DNA from: Desulfothermus sp964427155
Lineage (GTDB): Bacteria; Desulfobacterota; Desulfovibrionia; Desulfovibrionales; Desulfothermaceae
DNA length: 64,000 bases
Reading direction: 5' to 3'
NCBI GenBank assembly: GCA_964427155.1
Contig: CAYRSC010000004.1
Location: forward strand, 186,001 to 250,000
Shown here: one piece after another, positions 34,318 to 43,426 of the stretch
How positions within the stretch are numbered: position 1 is the stretch's first letter
Layout of the letters: each line of letters starts with the position of its first letter
Translations under genes and position numbers: made by a program
Notes under the pieces: generated by a model
What the model was told of the DNA's origin: nothing
Database searches by the model: none
What the model saw: the letters and a program-made list of their open reading frames with translations, nothing else

Positions 34318-34379
34318 AGAGATTTTAGAAACATTTAGGTTGAACCAAGGCCCTCTATAAGTCAAGAAAAATATCCCTT

Positions 34380-35210
34380 TTACATGGAACGCAAGATGCC
34401 CTCCACCAGCTTTAACATCTCCCCTACACCCTTCCTTGCCTCATGGACCACATCTTCAAAAGAGGTCTCCTCCATACAATCGGGAAGATTTTTATTGGTG
34501 AGACAAGAAAGACCCAGTACCTTTATCCCCATATGTCGGGCGGCAATGACCTCCATAACTGTGGACATCCCCACGGCATCTGCCCCCCACATCCTAAAGG
34601 CCCTGGTCTCAGCCGGGGTCTCCAGGGAAGGGCCAAGCACCCCTATATACACCCCCTTTTCCAGGGCTATACCCAGAGAAAGGGCGCAATCTTGAGCAAG
34701 TTTTATAAGACCAGGGTCATAGGGTCTGCTCATGTCTGGAAACCTCTCACCTAGCTCCTCTATGTTCTCCCCCACAAGGGGATTTCTACCTGTAAAGTTT
34801 ATGTGGTCTGTGATAACCATAACCCTACCCTTCTCAAAAAGGGGATTTATGGCACCTGCGGCATTTGTAATTATCAGGGTAGAACATCCCAGAAGTCCTG
34901 CAAGTCTTACCCCAAAACACACATCAAAGGGAGAATATCCCTCATATAGGTGTACCCGTCCTTGAAACACCAGCACCTCTCTCTTCCCAAACACACCCCC
35001 AAGGACCCTACCCCGGTGAGTCTCCACGGTAGATAGAGGGAAATGGGGGATCTGTGCATATTCCATTTCCCACACAAGGTCCATGAAGGAGGTCATATCC
35101 CCCAATCCTGTCCCCAGCACCAAGGCTATGGAAGGGGAAAAACCCGGAGGCATGGCCTTTTGCACAAAATCCCTTGCCTCTTTTAACCTCAAAAATTTTT
35201 CCTTTGACAT
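34380..35210 (-). CDS. Purine nucleoside phosphorylase
   Basis: 276 residues from the ATG at 35210 (AGAGAGG upstream); an upstream in-frame ATG would add 15 residues. Trimeric PNP family: phosphate loop LVLGTGLGD, HRGRV (THRGRVLGG), LIITNAAGAIN, YIGVLGPSLETPAE, WGADAVGMSTVMEVI, and SCLTNKN (purine-site Asn). It phosphorolyses (deoxy)guanosine/inosine in salvage; MTA phosphorylase-like specificity cannot be excluded. Monocistronic, divergent from motA. Confidence 0.93.
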   Translation of the reverse strand: MSKEKFLRLKEARDFVQKAMPPGFSPSIALVLGTGLGDMTSFMDLVWEMEYAQIPHFPLSTVETHRGRVLGGVFGKREVLVFQGRVHLYEGYSPFDVCFGVRLAGLLGCSTLIITNAAGAINPLFEKGRVMVITDHINFTGRNPLVGENIEELGERFPDMSRPYDPGLIKLAQDCALSLGIALEKGVYIGVLGPSLETPAETRAFRMWGADAVGMSTVMEVIAARHMGIKVLGLSCLTNKNLPDCMEETSFEDVVHEARKGVGEMLKLVEGILRSM

Positions 35211-35300
35211 AAACCTCTCTCCTTTACTATCCTCTGGGAAACCGATGTCACACATTTCCTCTTTACTTAAATAACCCCGGGCAGGTATACATCTAAAGCC

Positions 35301-36062
35301 ATGGACATTGCAACCCTATTTGGTATTATTGTAGGTTTTGCCCTCCTCATTGCCGCCATTGTCCTGGGGGGAAATTATAATATCTTCCTGAATATTCCAG
35401 GCCTTATGATCGTCATAGGAGGTACTTTTTCCGCTGCCTGTATCAACTTCCCTTTATCAGACATCTATAACAGTTTTGTGGCGGCATTTAAAATCTTCGT
35501 CACCAAAAAACTAAAGGCAAACGAGGTGGTAAATCTAATGGTAAAGATCGCTGATATATCCAGAAGAGAGGGGCTCCTTGCCCTTGAACACATAGAAACC
35601 GACAACAATATCCTCAAAAAGACGTGCCAGCTCATTGCTGACAACGCAGACACAGACCTCATTCAGGAAACCTTAATGATTGAGATCACCTCCATGAAAC
35701 AGAGACATTTTATCACCCAGGAGGTATTTAAAAAGATGGGAAGTTATGCACCTGCCTTTGGTATGGTAGGCACACTCATAGGCCTGGTGCAGATGCTCTC
35801 TTCCCTCAAGGATCCAGATGCCATAGGTCCTGCAATGGCGGTGGCTATACTCACCACTTTCTATGGCAGTGTCCTCTCAAACCTGGTCTTCCTTCCCATA
35901 GCAGGCAAACTAAAGAGCAGGACCACAGAGGAGGTGCTTCATCTCCAGATAATATTTGAAGGGGCAAAGTGCATCCTTCAGAATAACAACCCAAGATTTG
36001 TGTACGAAAAACTCTCCTCCTTTGTACCCCCAAAGGAGAGAAGATATGAGCGAAGACATTAA
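35301..36062 (+). CDS. motA: Flagellar motor stator protein MotA
   Basis: 253 residues, four membrane spans. Key features: the N-terminal glycine-rich TM1-2, the cytoplasmic loop with charged residues and GLLALEHIE, and the C-terminal spans with APAFGMVGTLIGLVQML and AVAILTTFYGSVLSNLVFLP (20 residues). MotA/MotB form the ion channel that drives the flagellum. Ribosome site weak. Overlaps motB by 17 bases. Confidence 0.95.
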   Translation: MDIATLFGIIVGFALLIAAIVLGGNYNIFLNIPGLMIVIGGTFSAACINFPLSDIYNSFVAAFKIFVTKKLKANEVVNLMVKIADISRREGLLALEHIETDNNILKKTCQLIADNADTDLIQETLMIEITSMKQRHFITQEVFKKMGSYAPAFGMVGTLIGLVQMLSSLKDPDAIGPAMAVAILTTFYGSVLSNLVFLPIAGKLKSRTTEEVLHLQIIFEGAKCILQNNNPRFVYEKLSSFVPPKERRYERRH

Positions 36063-36798
36063 ACTGGATATTCAGAGGCTAACAGATCCCTTTGAAGAGG
36101 AAGAGGAAGGGGAATCCTGGCTCCAGACCTTTGCGGACCTGAGCATGTTGCTCCTCACCTTCTTTATCCTTTTATATTCCTTCTCTTCTCTGGATCAGCG
36201 TATCTTCAGATCTTATATCCTCTCAGTAAAACGAGCACTTGGGGCAAAGGCAAACAATGAAATGGGGATGAATGTCAAATTTACCAAGGAACAGGGGATA
36301 TTTCTAAAGCAGGCCCAGCTAATCAAACAGATAATGGAAGAGCAGAGTAAGGTATTTTCAGATTTTAATTTTTATTATAACTCCAGGGGAATAGAAGGAG
36401 TAATAGGGGCCAGATTTGACAAGGGCAAGGTAATAATAGACCTTGCTGGGGATGTGCTTTTTCCCCCGGGGCAGGTAACCCTAACTCCAAAGGGCAAAAG
36501 GGTGCTTAGACAACTAAAGGACTTTTTGATAATGCATCCAGAGGAGACCATAAACATAATAGGTCATACAGATGATGTCCCTCCTCCTCCCAACTCCAGA
36601 TTTAAAGACAACTGGGAGATATCGGCCCTCAGGGCCATAAATGTACTGAGGTATCTCACCAAACTGGGGATAAATCCTGACAGGATGACTGCCACGGGAC
36701 TTGCAGACACAAAACCCCTGGTCCCCAACACCTCTCCTGAAAACAGACAAAAAAATAGGAGGGTAGAAATCGTTTTGGAGAGGAATTTCTATGAGTGA
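36046..36798 (+). CDS. motB: Flagellar motor stator protein MotB
   Basis: 250 residues from the ATG at 36046 (AAAGGAG upstream). One TM at about 26-48 with the ion-channel aspartate D31 (TFADLSMLLLTFFILLYSF), followed by a linker and the C-terminal OmpA-like peptidoglycan-binding domain (GDVLFPPGQVTLTPKG; INIIGHTDDVPPPP; NRRVEIVL). The Thr-containing TM pattern does not by itself decide between proton and sodium drive. Confidence 0.95.
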   Translation: MSEDIKLDIQRLTDPFEEEEEGESWLQTFADLSMLLLTFFILLYSFSSLDQRIFRSYILSVKRALGAKANNEMGMNVKFTKEQGIFLKQAQLIKQIMEEQSKVFSDFNFYYNSRGIEGVIGARFDKGKVIIDLAGDVLFPPGQVTLTPKGKRVLRQLKDFLIMHPEETINIIGHTDDVPPPPNSRFKDNWEISALRAINVLRYLTKLGINPDRMTATGLADTKPLVPNTSPENRQKNRRVEIVLERNFYE

Positions 36799-37177
36799 TT
36801 TTCTTACTCCCAGGGAATGCAATATCCGCTTTAAAGGAAAGATGGGGTCACGCAGGTGTGTGCGGGTATCTCATCCTTCGCTGAAGGTGAGACTCTCCTC
36901 AGGGGAAGAATTCCCTGTAAAGGACCTCAACACCTATGGAGTTGCCTTTAAATACAAGGGAAGTGAATATTTACCAGGAGAGGTCCTCACCCTGTCAGTA
37001 TACTTTAAAGATAGAGAAGTCCTAAAGGATTGGAGGGCAAAGGTGAAACGCCTTGCAGGAGATGCCCTGTGTTGTGAATTTATGGACCTTGGGAGAAGAG
37101 AAGAATATACCCTGGATGCACTTATTGTGGAGATCCAGAAAGAAGAAATAAAAAAGAGAAAACAAAAGGAGGAATAG
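36791..37177 (+). CDS. PilZ-domain-like protein in the motAB unit
   Basis: 128 residues, overlapping motB by 8 bases. The centre (about 22-100) follows the PilZ barrel: RRCVRVSHPSLKVRL, the VKDLNTYGVAFKYKG turn (NxSxxG-like) and GEVLTLSVYF. The RxxxR motif is only partly present (RRCVR). Placement with the stator genes suggests a YcgR-like brake that couples c-di-GMP to motor torque. The C-terminal end is a charged helix. Identification moderately sure. Confidence 0.65.
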   Translation: MSDFLTPRECNIRFKGKMGSRRCVRVSHPSLKVRLSSGEEFPVKDLNTYGVAFKYKGSEYLPGEVLTLSVYFKDREVLKDWRAKVKRLAGDALCCEFMDLGRREEYTLDALIVEIQKEEIKKRKQKEE

Positions 37178-37645
37178 ATGGCAGGTAGCTATAACAAGGT
37201 AATACTTATTGGAAGGCTAGGAAGGGATCCTGAACTCAAATATACCCCTTCGGGCACACCTGTGGCAAATTTCCCTCTGGCAACAAGTGAGGTATATGTG
37301 GACAGGGAGGGAAACCGGCAGGAAAAGACTGAATGGCACAGGATAGTTGTATGGAGCAAGCAGGCAGAAAGCGTGGCAAATTATCTGAGCAAGGGCAGGC
37401 TTGCGCTGGTGGAGGGTTCTCTTCAGACAAGAAAGTGGACAGATGCGCAGGGGCAGGAGAGATATACCACAGAGATAAGGGCCCAGCGGGTGGTCTTCCT
37501 GGATTCCCAGGGGACTGCGGTAGGTTCTGAAGAGGTGCTCTCCTCCCCCAAATCCAATCCCACAGACCCCTTTAATGTAAATGAGGAAGATTTGGGTCCT
37601 GCCTTCCCATCTGAAGCAAGTGGAATGGATGAAGCTCCCTTTTAG
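37178..37645 (+). CDS. ssb: Single-stranded DNA-binding protein
   Basis: 155 residues. The OB fold begins YNKVILIGRLGRDPELKY, with the tryptophan/aromatic ssDNA-binding positions (EWHRIVVW, LQTRKWTD). The disordered linker ends in the protein-interaction tip MDEAPF, a variant of DDDIPF. It starts directly after the PilZ stop and has an AGGAGG site. Convergent with cheA, with a 4-base gap. Confidence 0.95.
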   Translation: MAGSYNKVILIGRLGRDPELKYTPSGTPVANFPLATSEVYVDREGNRQEKTEWHRIVVWSKQAESVANYLSKGRLALVEGSLQTRKWTDAQGQERYTTEIRAQRVVFLDSQGTAVGSEEVLSSPKSNPTDPFNVNEEDLGPAFPSEASGMDEAPF

Positions 37646-37649
37646 GGAC

Positions 37650-40301
37650 CTATCCCCTCTTAAGGGAGGTGGCTATGGACATTATTTCATTTGGATCCAG
37701 GATGAGAATGACCCGGCCATCTCCCAGGATAGTGGCACCAGCAAATCCATGAATATCTCCCAGATATTCTCCCATAGACTTTATTACTATCTCCTGCCGA
37801 TGGAGTAGGGTATCTACGATTAGACCGATCTTACGCTCATTTACTGAAATAATAACCAGGGGTAGAATGTCCCTATCCTTTTTACCATTACACACCCCCA
37901 GGATCTCTCCAAGCTCTACCAGACCAACCACTTCTCCCCGAAGGGTGGTGGTCTTTCTCTTATTTACCTCATATATCTTTGAGGCAGGGATCTTTGTGGT
38001 CTCGGAGACGGCATCCAAGGGGATAGCATAAGTATGTTTTCCCACGTCCACCAACAGGGCCTCAATAATGGCAAGGGTAAGGGGCAGAGAAAGGGTAAAT
38101 TTGGTGCCCTTTCCCAGTTCTGTATGCACAAATACATTCCCATTGAGATTTTTTATATTATTTCTCACCACATCCATCCCCACTCCCCTCCCCGAGACAT
38201 CTGTTACCTTTTCTGCAGTGGAAAATCCTGGCGCAAAGATAAGGTCTATTGCCTCTCTCTCATCCATCTTCTCGGCCTCCTGGGGAGTGATTATCCCCTT
38301 CTCAATGGCCTTTTTCTTGACCTTCTCCGCATCAATGCCGCGCCCATCGTCCTCCACCTCTATTATCACAGAATTTCCCTCATGAAAGGCCCTAAGCCAT
38401 ATCTTACCCACCTCAGGTTTTCCAGCCGCCCTCCTCTCCTCAGGGGTCTCCTGACCATGATCCACTGCATTACGAATAAGATGAAGCAACGGGTCTCCAA
38501 CCACCTCCACCACACTCTTATCCAGTTCTGTCTCCTCTCCCTCAATGATCAGGTCTATCTTCTTTCCACTCTTCCTGCTTAGATCCCTCACCAGACGTGG
38601 AAAACGGGAAAAAACCGTCTTTATGGGCATCATTCTCACCTGCATAATAGTATCCTGAAGGTCATCGGATATCCTTCCCAGGGCATCAGTGGTCTCATAG
38701 AAAAATTGTATCATCTCGGAGATATCCTTTCCCTCTTCCAGTTGCTTGGTGAGGAGTACAAATCGGTTACGGTTAATAATAAGCTCTCCAATGAGATTCA
38801 TTAGGTGATCCAGTTTCTCGTGATCCACGCGTATGGTTGAAGAGGTCTTTATTCTATCACTCTTTTTGACCTTCTTATCACCCTTTTTCACCTCTATCTT
38901 CTGGGGCTTAGGGGAGGAAGGAGGCGCCTTTTTGGGTTCAGGGGCAGCAGGGGAAGAAGGGGGGGCTTTCTCTTCAGAAGGTGACTCTGGTTTCTTCTCC
39001 TCTTCAGAGGGGGGAGCAGACACAGCGGCCTTTTCCATCCTCTCTATTTCCTTACGAATCATCTCCTCCAATATTTCCGCTTCCTGCCTCAAGATAGAGA
39101 CCAGGGTATCAAAACCAGAGTCCATATTTCTACCCTGATCCACCAATGTGGCAGTCCGGGCGGCATACTCTGCCACCTCTCCCAGCTCCATATATTCAGA
39201 GGCGTTCTTTAAGGACTGAAACGCACGATAGAGTCCATCTATGTACTCCTTATTCTCAGGGTCCTTTTCCAGGGTCTCCAGGGCAAGGTATATATTTTCA
39301 AATTGCTGTTTTACTGTCTCCTTAAATACCTTTAAATCCTCATCATCAACGGGTTCACTTATCTCTCCCCCCTTTTCTTCTCCTTTCTCTTCCCCCTCAG
39401 ATGCCGAGGTAGCCTCCTGCGGGGGAGCTTTCACCTCTTCCCCTGTCAACCTCTTCAAAGAATTTTCAAGGTCTAAAATCAATGAAGAGATATCTGGGGG
39501 GGTGACATAGCCTGATTCTGGATCTATGGCTGAGACCATCTCTTCCATTACATCAATCGTCTTGAGTAAGAGGTCCAGTATATCCGGAGGGATATTTTCT
39601 TTATTCTGACGGAAATAATTTAAAAGGCTCTCTGCCCTGTGACTCAGCTCATAAAATTCCTTATACCCAATAAGTCCACTGTTTCCCTTTAGATTATGAA
39701 AATAGCGAAAGATATCCTGGATTATCTCCTGACTACGCTCTGGCTCCTTTTCCATATCAATTAGGAGCTTATTTAGATTTTCAATATTATCCTCTGCCTC
39801 TTCCAGGAAGTCAGAGAGATGTTCTGGACTATTGATGGTGAGCAAATACGTCTTTTCCTCTACCTCCTCTATATCCTCCTCAGAAGAAGAAGGGGAGGAG
39901 ATCTCACCAGATGGTTTTTCTCCAGCGAGAAGGCTATCAATGGTGTCAATAATAGTATCTATGGGCACATCTCCTTCATCTCCCTCTTCCTCAAGATTAT
40001 CTAGCATCTGACGAAGTGCATCAGTGGCCATGAGGATCACATCCATTATCTCAGGGGTATTTTTTATATTACCCTTCCTCATCTCATCCAGGATATTCTC
40101 TGCCTTATGGGCCACCCGATTCATCTTATTCAAGCCCAAAAAGCCAGAAGCCCCTTTTAAGGAATGCATGGGTCTAAATATCTCATCTATTATGCTGAGA
40201 TCGTCTGGATTCTTTTCCAGTTCCAGAAGATTTGGCTCTATGGTTTCCAGATGTTCCCTGGCTTCAGTAATAAAATCCAGCAATACTTCCTGATCCATCA
40301 T
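37650..40301 (-). CDS. cheA: Chemotaxis histidine kinase CheA with three Hpt domains
   Basis: 883 residues. Three phosphotransfer-like domains precede the kinase core: Hpt1 with H46 (MHSLKGASG), Hpt2 with H202 (FHNLKGNSG), Hpt3 where Q362 replaces the His (FQSLKNAS). Proline/Glu-rich linkers follow (about 428-480). Dimerisation and GHKL kinase domains: HLIRNAVDHGQETPEERR, DDGRGID and SGRGVGMDVVRNN; C-terminal CheW-like regulatory domain with the last roughly 130 residues. It phosphorylates CheY and CheB. Last gene of the operon on the minus strand. Confidence 0.95.
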   Translation of the reverse strand: MMDQEVLLDFITEAREHLETIEPNLLELEKNPDDLSIIDEIFRPMHSLKGASGFLGLNKMNRVAHKAENILDEMRKGNIKNTPEIMDVILMATDALRQMLDNLEEEGDEGDVPIDTIIDTIDSLLAGEKPSGEISSPSSSEEDIEEVEEKTYLLTINSPEHLSDFLEEAEDNIENLNKLLIDMEKEPERSQEIIQDIFRYFHNLKGNSGLIGYKEFYELSHRAESLLNYFRQNKENIPPDILDLLLKTIDVMEEMVSAIDPESGYVTPPDISSLILDLENSLKRLTGEEVKAPPQEATSASEGEEKGEEKGGEISEPVDDEDLKVFKETVKQQFENIYLALETLEKDPENKEYIDGLYRAFQSLKNASEYMELGEVAEYAARTATLVDQGRNMDSGFDTLVSILRQEAEILEEMIRKEIERMEKAAVSAPPSEEEKKPESPSEEKAPPSSPAAPEPKKAPPSSPKPQKIEVKKGDKKVKKSDRIKTSSTIRVDHEKLDHLMNLIGELIINRNRFVLLTKQLEEGKDISEMIQFFYETTDALGRISDDLQDTIMQVRMMPIKTVFSRFPRLVRDLSRKSGKKIDLIIEGEETELDKSVVEVVGDPLLHLIRNAVDHGQETPEERRAAGKPEVGKIWLRAFHEGNSVIIEVEDDGRGIDAEKVKKKAIEKGIITPQEAEKMDEREAIDLIFAPGFSTAEKVTDVSGRGVGMDVVRNNIKNLNGNVFVHTELGKGTKFTLSLPLTLAIIEALLVDVGKHTYAIPLDAVSETTKIPASKIYEVNKRKTTTLRGEVVGLVELGEILGVCNGKKDRDILPLVIISVNERKIGLIVDTLLHRQEIVIKSMGEYLGDIHGFAGATILGDGRVILILDPNEIMSIATSLKRG

Positions 40302-40326
40302 GGCCTATGTCCCCTCTCCTTTTATT

Positions 40327-40710
40327 TTACTTTTTTCCAAGTAGCATCTGTACATTCTTAAGAAGTTTATTAGGTTGGGCAGGCTTTACCATATATATAT
40401 CTGCCCCCACTTTAAGCCCCGCCTGAATATCCTTGTCTTCCCCTTCAGTACTCAAGATGATTATAGGCAGGTCCTTAAAGACCTCCTGTTCTCTGACGTT
40501 CTTTATAAAGGTAAGTCCATCCATCCTGGGCATATTTACATCACATATAATAAGACACACATCAGGATTGGAATATAATTTTTCAAGGCCATCTAATCCA
40601 TCTTCTGCAGTTATGACCTTAAAGCCCGCCTTTTTTATAACAAAGGAAACCAGGTTCCTCACTGTCTTTGAATCGTCCACTATTAAAATTACCCTTTCCT
40701 TCATAGGCAA
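40327..40710 (-). CDS. cheY: Chemotaxis response regulator CheY
   Basis: 127 residues: a single REC domain with acidic pocket D12/D13, phospho-acceptor D57 (IICDVNMPRMDG) and switch residues near the end (STEG; YMVKP lysine at about 109). No output domain, as in CheY. It lies between cheW and cheA. Confidence 0.9.
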   Translation of the reverse strand: MPMKERVILIVDDSKTVRNLVSFVIKKAGFKVITAEDGLDGLEKLYSNPDVCLIICDVNMPRMDGLTFIKNVREQEVFKDLPIIILSTEGEDKDIQAGLKVGADIYMVKPAQPNKLLKNVQMLLGKK

Positions 40711-40719
40711 CCTGCTTTG

Positions 40720-41358
40720 TTAAAATTTCAATATCCTGTTTACTAACCTGGTGAGATCCACTATTCCCACCAGCCTATCCCCCACCTTTATAAGTCCAAT
40801 AATAATATCACTTGCTCCTATGTGAATCTCTATATTCCATTCTATATCCTTCTGGGGGACCTTGTGCATATTGGTTATTCGCTCTACCATAATCCCAACC
40901 CTAAAGTCATGAAAATTACATACCACAACAAAACGGTATTTATCAATATCAGATATCTCTGTCCCCAGCATGGAAGAAATATCTAGCAAGGGGACTATCC
41001 TGTTTCTCAGGTTTATAACACCCACCATAAAGTCAGGAGAAGAAGGAAGCTGGGTATAGGGGACCTTTTTTATCACCTCCTGCACCTCATGGATGGGAAT
41101 GGCTATCTCTTGATCCCCAATGGCAAAGCCCACAAACTGTACCTCTGAAAGGGAACGGATATCTATCTGGGCACCAGGTTTAACATCTCCCCCACCCAGT
41201 TTTTGGCCCTCCACAGAGATAGCGGGAGGGATATTCTCTTCTCCCAAATACTTTTTGATAAAATCAAGCTCATAAGTACTATACACTCCTTCCCTTTCTC
41301 CTTCCTCGGGAAGGATAACGTGTTCTTTTAAATACTCTTCAGGAGTCTTCATGTTCAT
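40720..41358 (-). CDS. cheW: CheW-type coupling protein with N-terminal extension
   Basis: 212 residues. A CheW domain (about 72-210; VQFVGFAIGDQEIAIPIHEV, VGVINLRNRIVPLLDIS) couples receptors to CheA. The first roughly 70 residues, rich in Glu/Lys and glycine, have no counterpart in a minimal CheW (about 160 residues). The start lies inside the parA 3' end (20-base overlap). A CheW-domain protein with a long N-terminal extension next to a ParA is reminiscent of ParP, which recruits ParC in Vibrio; this is an inference. Confidence 0.85.
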   Translation of the reverse strand: MNMKTPEEYLKEHVILPEEGEREGVYSTYELDFIKKYLGEENIPPAISVEGQKLGGGDVKPGAQIDIRSLSEVQFVGFAIGDQEIAIPIHEVQEVIKKVPYTQLPSSPDFMVGVINLRNRIVPLLDISSMLGTEISDIDKYRFVVVCNFHDFRVGIMVERITNMHKVPQKDIEWNIEIHIGASDIIIGLIKVGDRLVGIVDLTRLVNRILKF

Positions 41359-42133
41359 GGTCTATTATCTCTCTGGCTAATTCTAAATATTGTTTAGCTC
41401 CCCTACTGGCTGGAGCAAGGTTATAGATTATCTCACCCCTTGCACTGGCCTCCCTGAACTTGGTATCTATACCTATTATCGTCTTAAAAAAACGGTCCTT
41501 TAGATTCTCTCTAAGGACCTCCACTACCCTCCTGCATGCCCCCACCCTGCGATCAAACATGGTGGCAAGGGCCTTATAGGATAGGGGGTGAGGTAATACC
41601 TTATTCAACATCCTAATGGTGTCAAAAGTCAACCTCAATCCGTGCAGTGCCAGAAATTCCGCTTGAATAGGTATCACTGTAAGGGTGGAAGCCACCAAGG
41701 CATTCACCAGAATGACTCCAAAACTAGGGGGACAGTCCAGGATAATATATTCATAATCTCCATCCAGCATGGAGAGGACCCTCTTTAATATCCTGCCCTT
41801 ACCCACCCTATCCTTTAATTCTGCCTCTACCACAGAAAGTTTTATTGACCCAGGGATAAAATCAAAAAAGTGTCGTTTGTTTCTCTGGATAAGCCCATGG
41901 AGATCTTCCCGCGAAGGACTTTCTTTGAGGAATATATCTACCACACTCTCGTGGATGGTCTCAGGATAATAAGCAAGATGAATGGTGGCAGAGGCATGGG
42001 GGTCCAGATCTATCACCAGGGTCTTCTTCTTTAGAATAACCAATGCCGCCCCCAGGGTAAGGGCAGTGGTGGTCTTTCCCACCCCTCCCTTTTGATTGGC
42101 AATGGCAATAACCCTGGGCTCGTAACTGGACAT
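41339..42133 (-). CDS. ParA-family ATPase in the chemotaxis operon
   Basis: 264 residues. Deviant Walker A: NQKGGVGKTTTA; Walker A' and B: LVIDLDPHA and YIILDCPPSFG. Full ParA/Soj/MinD-type fold. No parB or parS is nearby, and the gene sits between PilZ and cheW, immediately after the PilZ stop. In Vibrio and Rhodobacter such ParAs (ParC, PpfA) place chemoreceptor arrays, so this is likely a chemosensory array positioner rather than a chromosome segregation ATPase. Confidence 0.88.
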   Translation of the reverse strand: MSSYEPRVIAIANQKGGVGKTTTALTLGAALVILKKKTLVIDLDPHASATIHLAYYPETIHESVVDIFLKESPSREDLHGLIQRNKRHFFDFIPGSIKLSVVEAELKDRVGKGRILKRVLSMLDGDYEYIILDCPPSFGVILVNALVASTLTVIPIQAEFLALHGLRLTFDTIRMLNKVLPHPLSYKALATMFDRRVGACRRVVEVLRENLKDRFFKTIIGIDTKFREASARGEIIYNLAPASRGAKQYLELAREIIDHEHEDS

Positions 42134-42523
42134 TTATTTGCTCAATTCCCTCATTAATAAATTATAAAGGGCCTTCCAGTCATCCTCATATACATTTAAG
42201 AATTTAACTCCCACTCTATATCCTCCAAACCCCCTCTCTACCCTCACCACCTCTGCCACTGCAATGAGAGATTGATTCACAGAACTTTCAAACACCTTAA
42301 AAAAACTGGGATGATATCTGTGTAATCCTGGAACATAAAGGGTAAGTTGCAATTTATCTCCCACGGAAAAGGGCTCTGAGATCTCCAACAACAATCCCCC
42401 AGGACTTATGTTCAAACACCTGGAGGAGATCATCCTCTGACTCTTTATGGGAAAGACGAACCTCCTTACCTCTACCTTTAACTCCTTATTTAATCTCTGA
42501 TACTCTCTCCTGTCCCTCTCCAC
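42134..42523 (-). CDS. PilZ-domain protein
   Basis: 129 residues starting at GTG 42523-42521, one base after the cheR stop with AGGGGG upstream; an in-frame reading inside cheR would be longer but has no support. Canonical c-di-GMP motifs: R-E-Y-Q-R (RxxxR) and NISPGGLLLE (NxSxxG-type). The rest is the barrel with VGDKLQLTLYVPG and VGVKFLNV. It would sense c-di-GMP beside the HD-GYP phosphodiesterase encoded upstream in the same operon. Confidence 0.88.
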   Translation of the reverse strand: MERDRREYQRLNKELKVEVRRFVFPIKSQRMISSRCLNISPGGLLLEISEPFSVGDKLQLTLYVPGLHRYHPSFFKVFESSVNQSLIAVAEVVRVERGFGGYRVGVKFLNVYEDDWKALYNLLMRELSK

Positions 42524-42524
42524 A

Positions 42525-43397
42525 CTATTCCCCCTTTTTATACACAATGGTACCTGGGTAATATTTTGGAGTAAAGGCCCTGGATAAATTATGTAATGAT
42601 TCTGAATGGCCCAAAAAGAGATAACCCCCATCTAACAGATTATCATATATAAGATTTATTACCTTTTTCTTTGCTTCTTCATCAAAGTATATTATTACGT
42701 TGCGACAAAAAACCACATGGGACTTTTCAATCTGTTTTACCTGAAACCTGTCAATAAGATTTATATGGCGAAAAGAGACTATTTTTTTGAGAAAGGGCCT
42801 TACCTGATATTTGCCTTCCCCTATCTTATTAAAATACTTTGCCTTAAGGTGGGGAGGCGTGAGACGCAAGGAATACTCCCCATATATACCCCTTTCAGCC
42901 GCTCGCAATACATCCATGGAGATATCATTGCCCGTTATCTTTATATTCCACCTGGAGATCTCTGTCTTTAAGACCTCGTGAAGAATAATAGCCAAGGTAT
43001 ATGGCTCTTCCCCAGTGGAACATCCTGCAGACCACAGCCTTAGTTTCCTGGAGGTCCTGGAGCGCTCTATGACCTCTGGGAGTATCTTATTCTGAAATAC
43101 CTCCAGTTGTGGTGGATTCCTGAAAAAACAGGTCTCATTGGTGGTAATGACAGAATATAGTTTCTCTAATTCCTTTTTTCGCTCAGGGTCATACTTTAAA
43201 AAATAATAATACTCACTAAAGGAATTGAGTCCCAGGGTCTTTAACCTGTTGGTAAGCCGTGTCTCCAGAAGATATTTACGGTTGTCGGCAATATATATCC
43301 CTGTCTGCTGATAGATAAAATCCCTAAGGAGCACAAATTCCTCATCCGTTATCCTAAAATCCCTTTTCAATGTTGTAGTCTTGGTTAGCAAGCCCAT
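42525..43397 (-). CDS. cheR: Chemotaxis protein methyltransferase CheR
   Basis: 290 residues. The N-terminal helical domain, then the SAM-binding core: RLWSAGCSTGEEPYTLAIIL, ITGNDIS, and FCRNVIIYFD. It methylates glutamates of MCPs from SAM. N terminus slightly long. It follows the HEAT-repeat gene and precedes PilZ. The window has another CheR at 62574. Confidence 0.94.
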   Translation of the reverse strand: MGLLTKTTTLKRDFRITDEEFVLLRDFIYQQTGIYIADNRKYLLETRLTNRLKTLGLNSFSEYYYFLKYDPERKKELEKLYSVITTNETCFFRNPPQLEVFQNKILPEVIERSRTSRKLRLWSAGCSTGEEPYTLAIILHEVLKTEISRWNIKITGNDISMDVLRAAERGIYGEYSLRLTPPHLKAKYFNKIGEGKYQVRPFLKKIVSFRHINLIDRFQVKQIEKSHVVFCRNVIIYFDEEAKKKVINLIYDNLLDGGYLFLGHSESLHNLSRAFTPKYYPGTIVYKKGE

Positions 43398-43426
43398 AAC
43401 ACCCTTATCCTGAATTAAAAATAACT

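Noticed and set aside
34266..34379. T-box riboswitch for ileS
   Set aside because: The whole gap is 114 bases, too short for a T-box, and no T-box core sequence or terminator/antiterminator pair is visible.
35211..35300. Sigma-28 flagellar promoter before motA
   Set aside because: No TAAA-N15-GCCGATAA-type match was found in the gap.
37635..37668. Hairpin CTCCCTT/AAGGGAG across the ssb and cheA stops as a terminator
   Set aside because: The arms are perfect but no T tract follows on either strand, so intrinsic termination is not supported.
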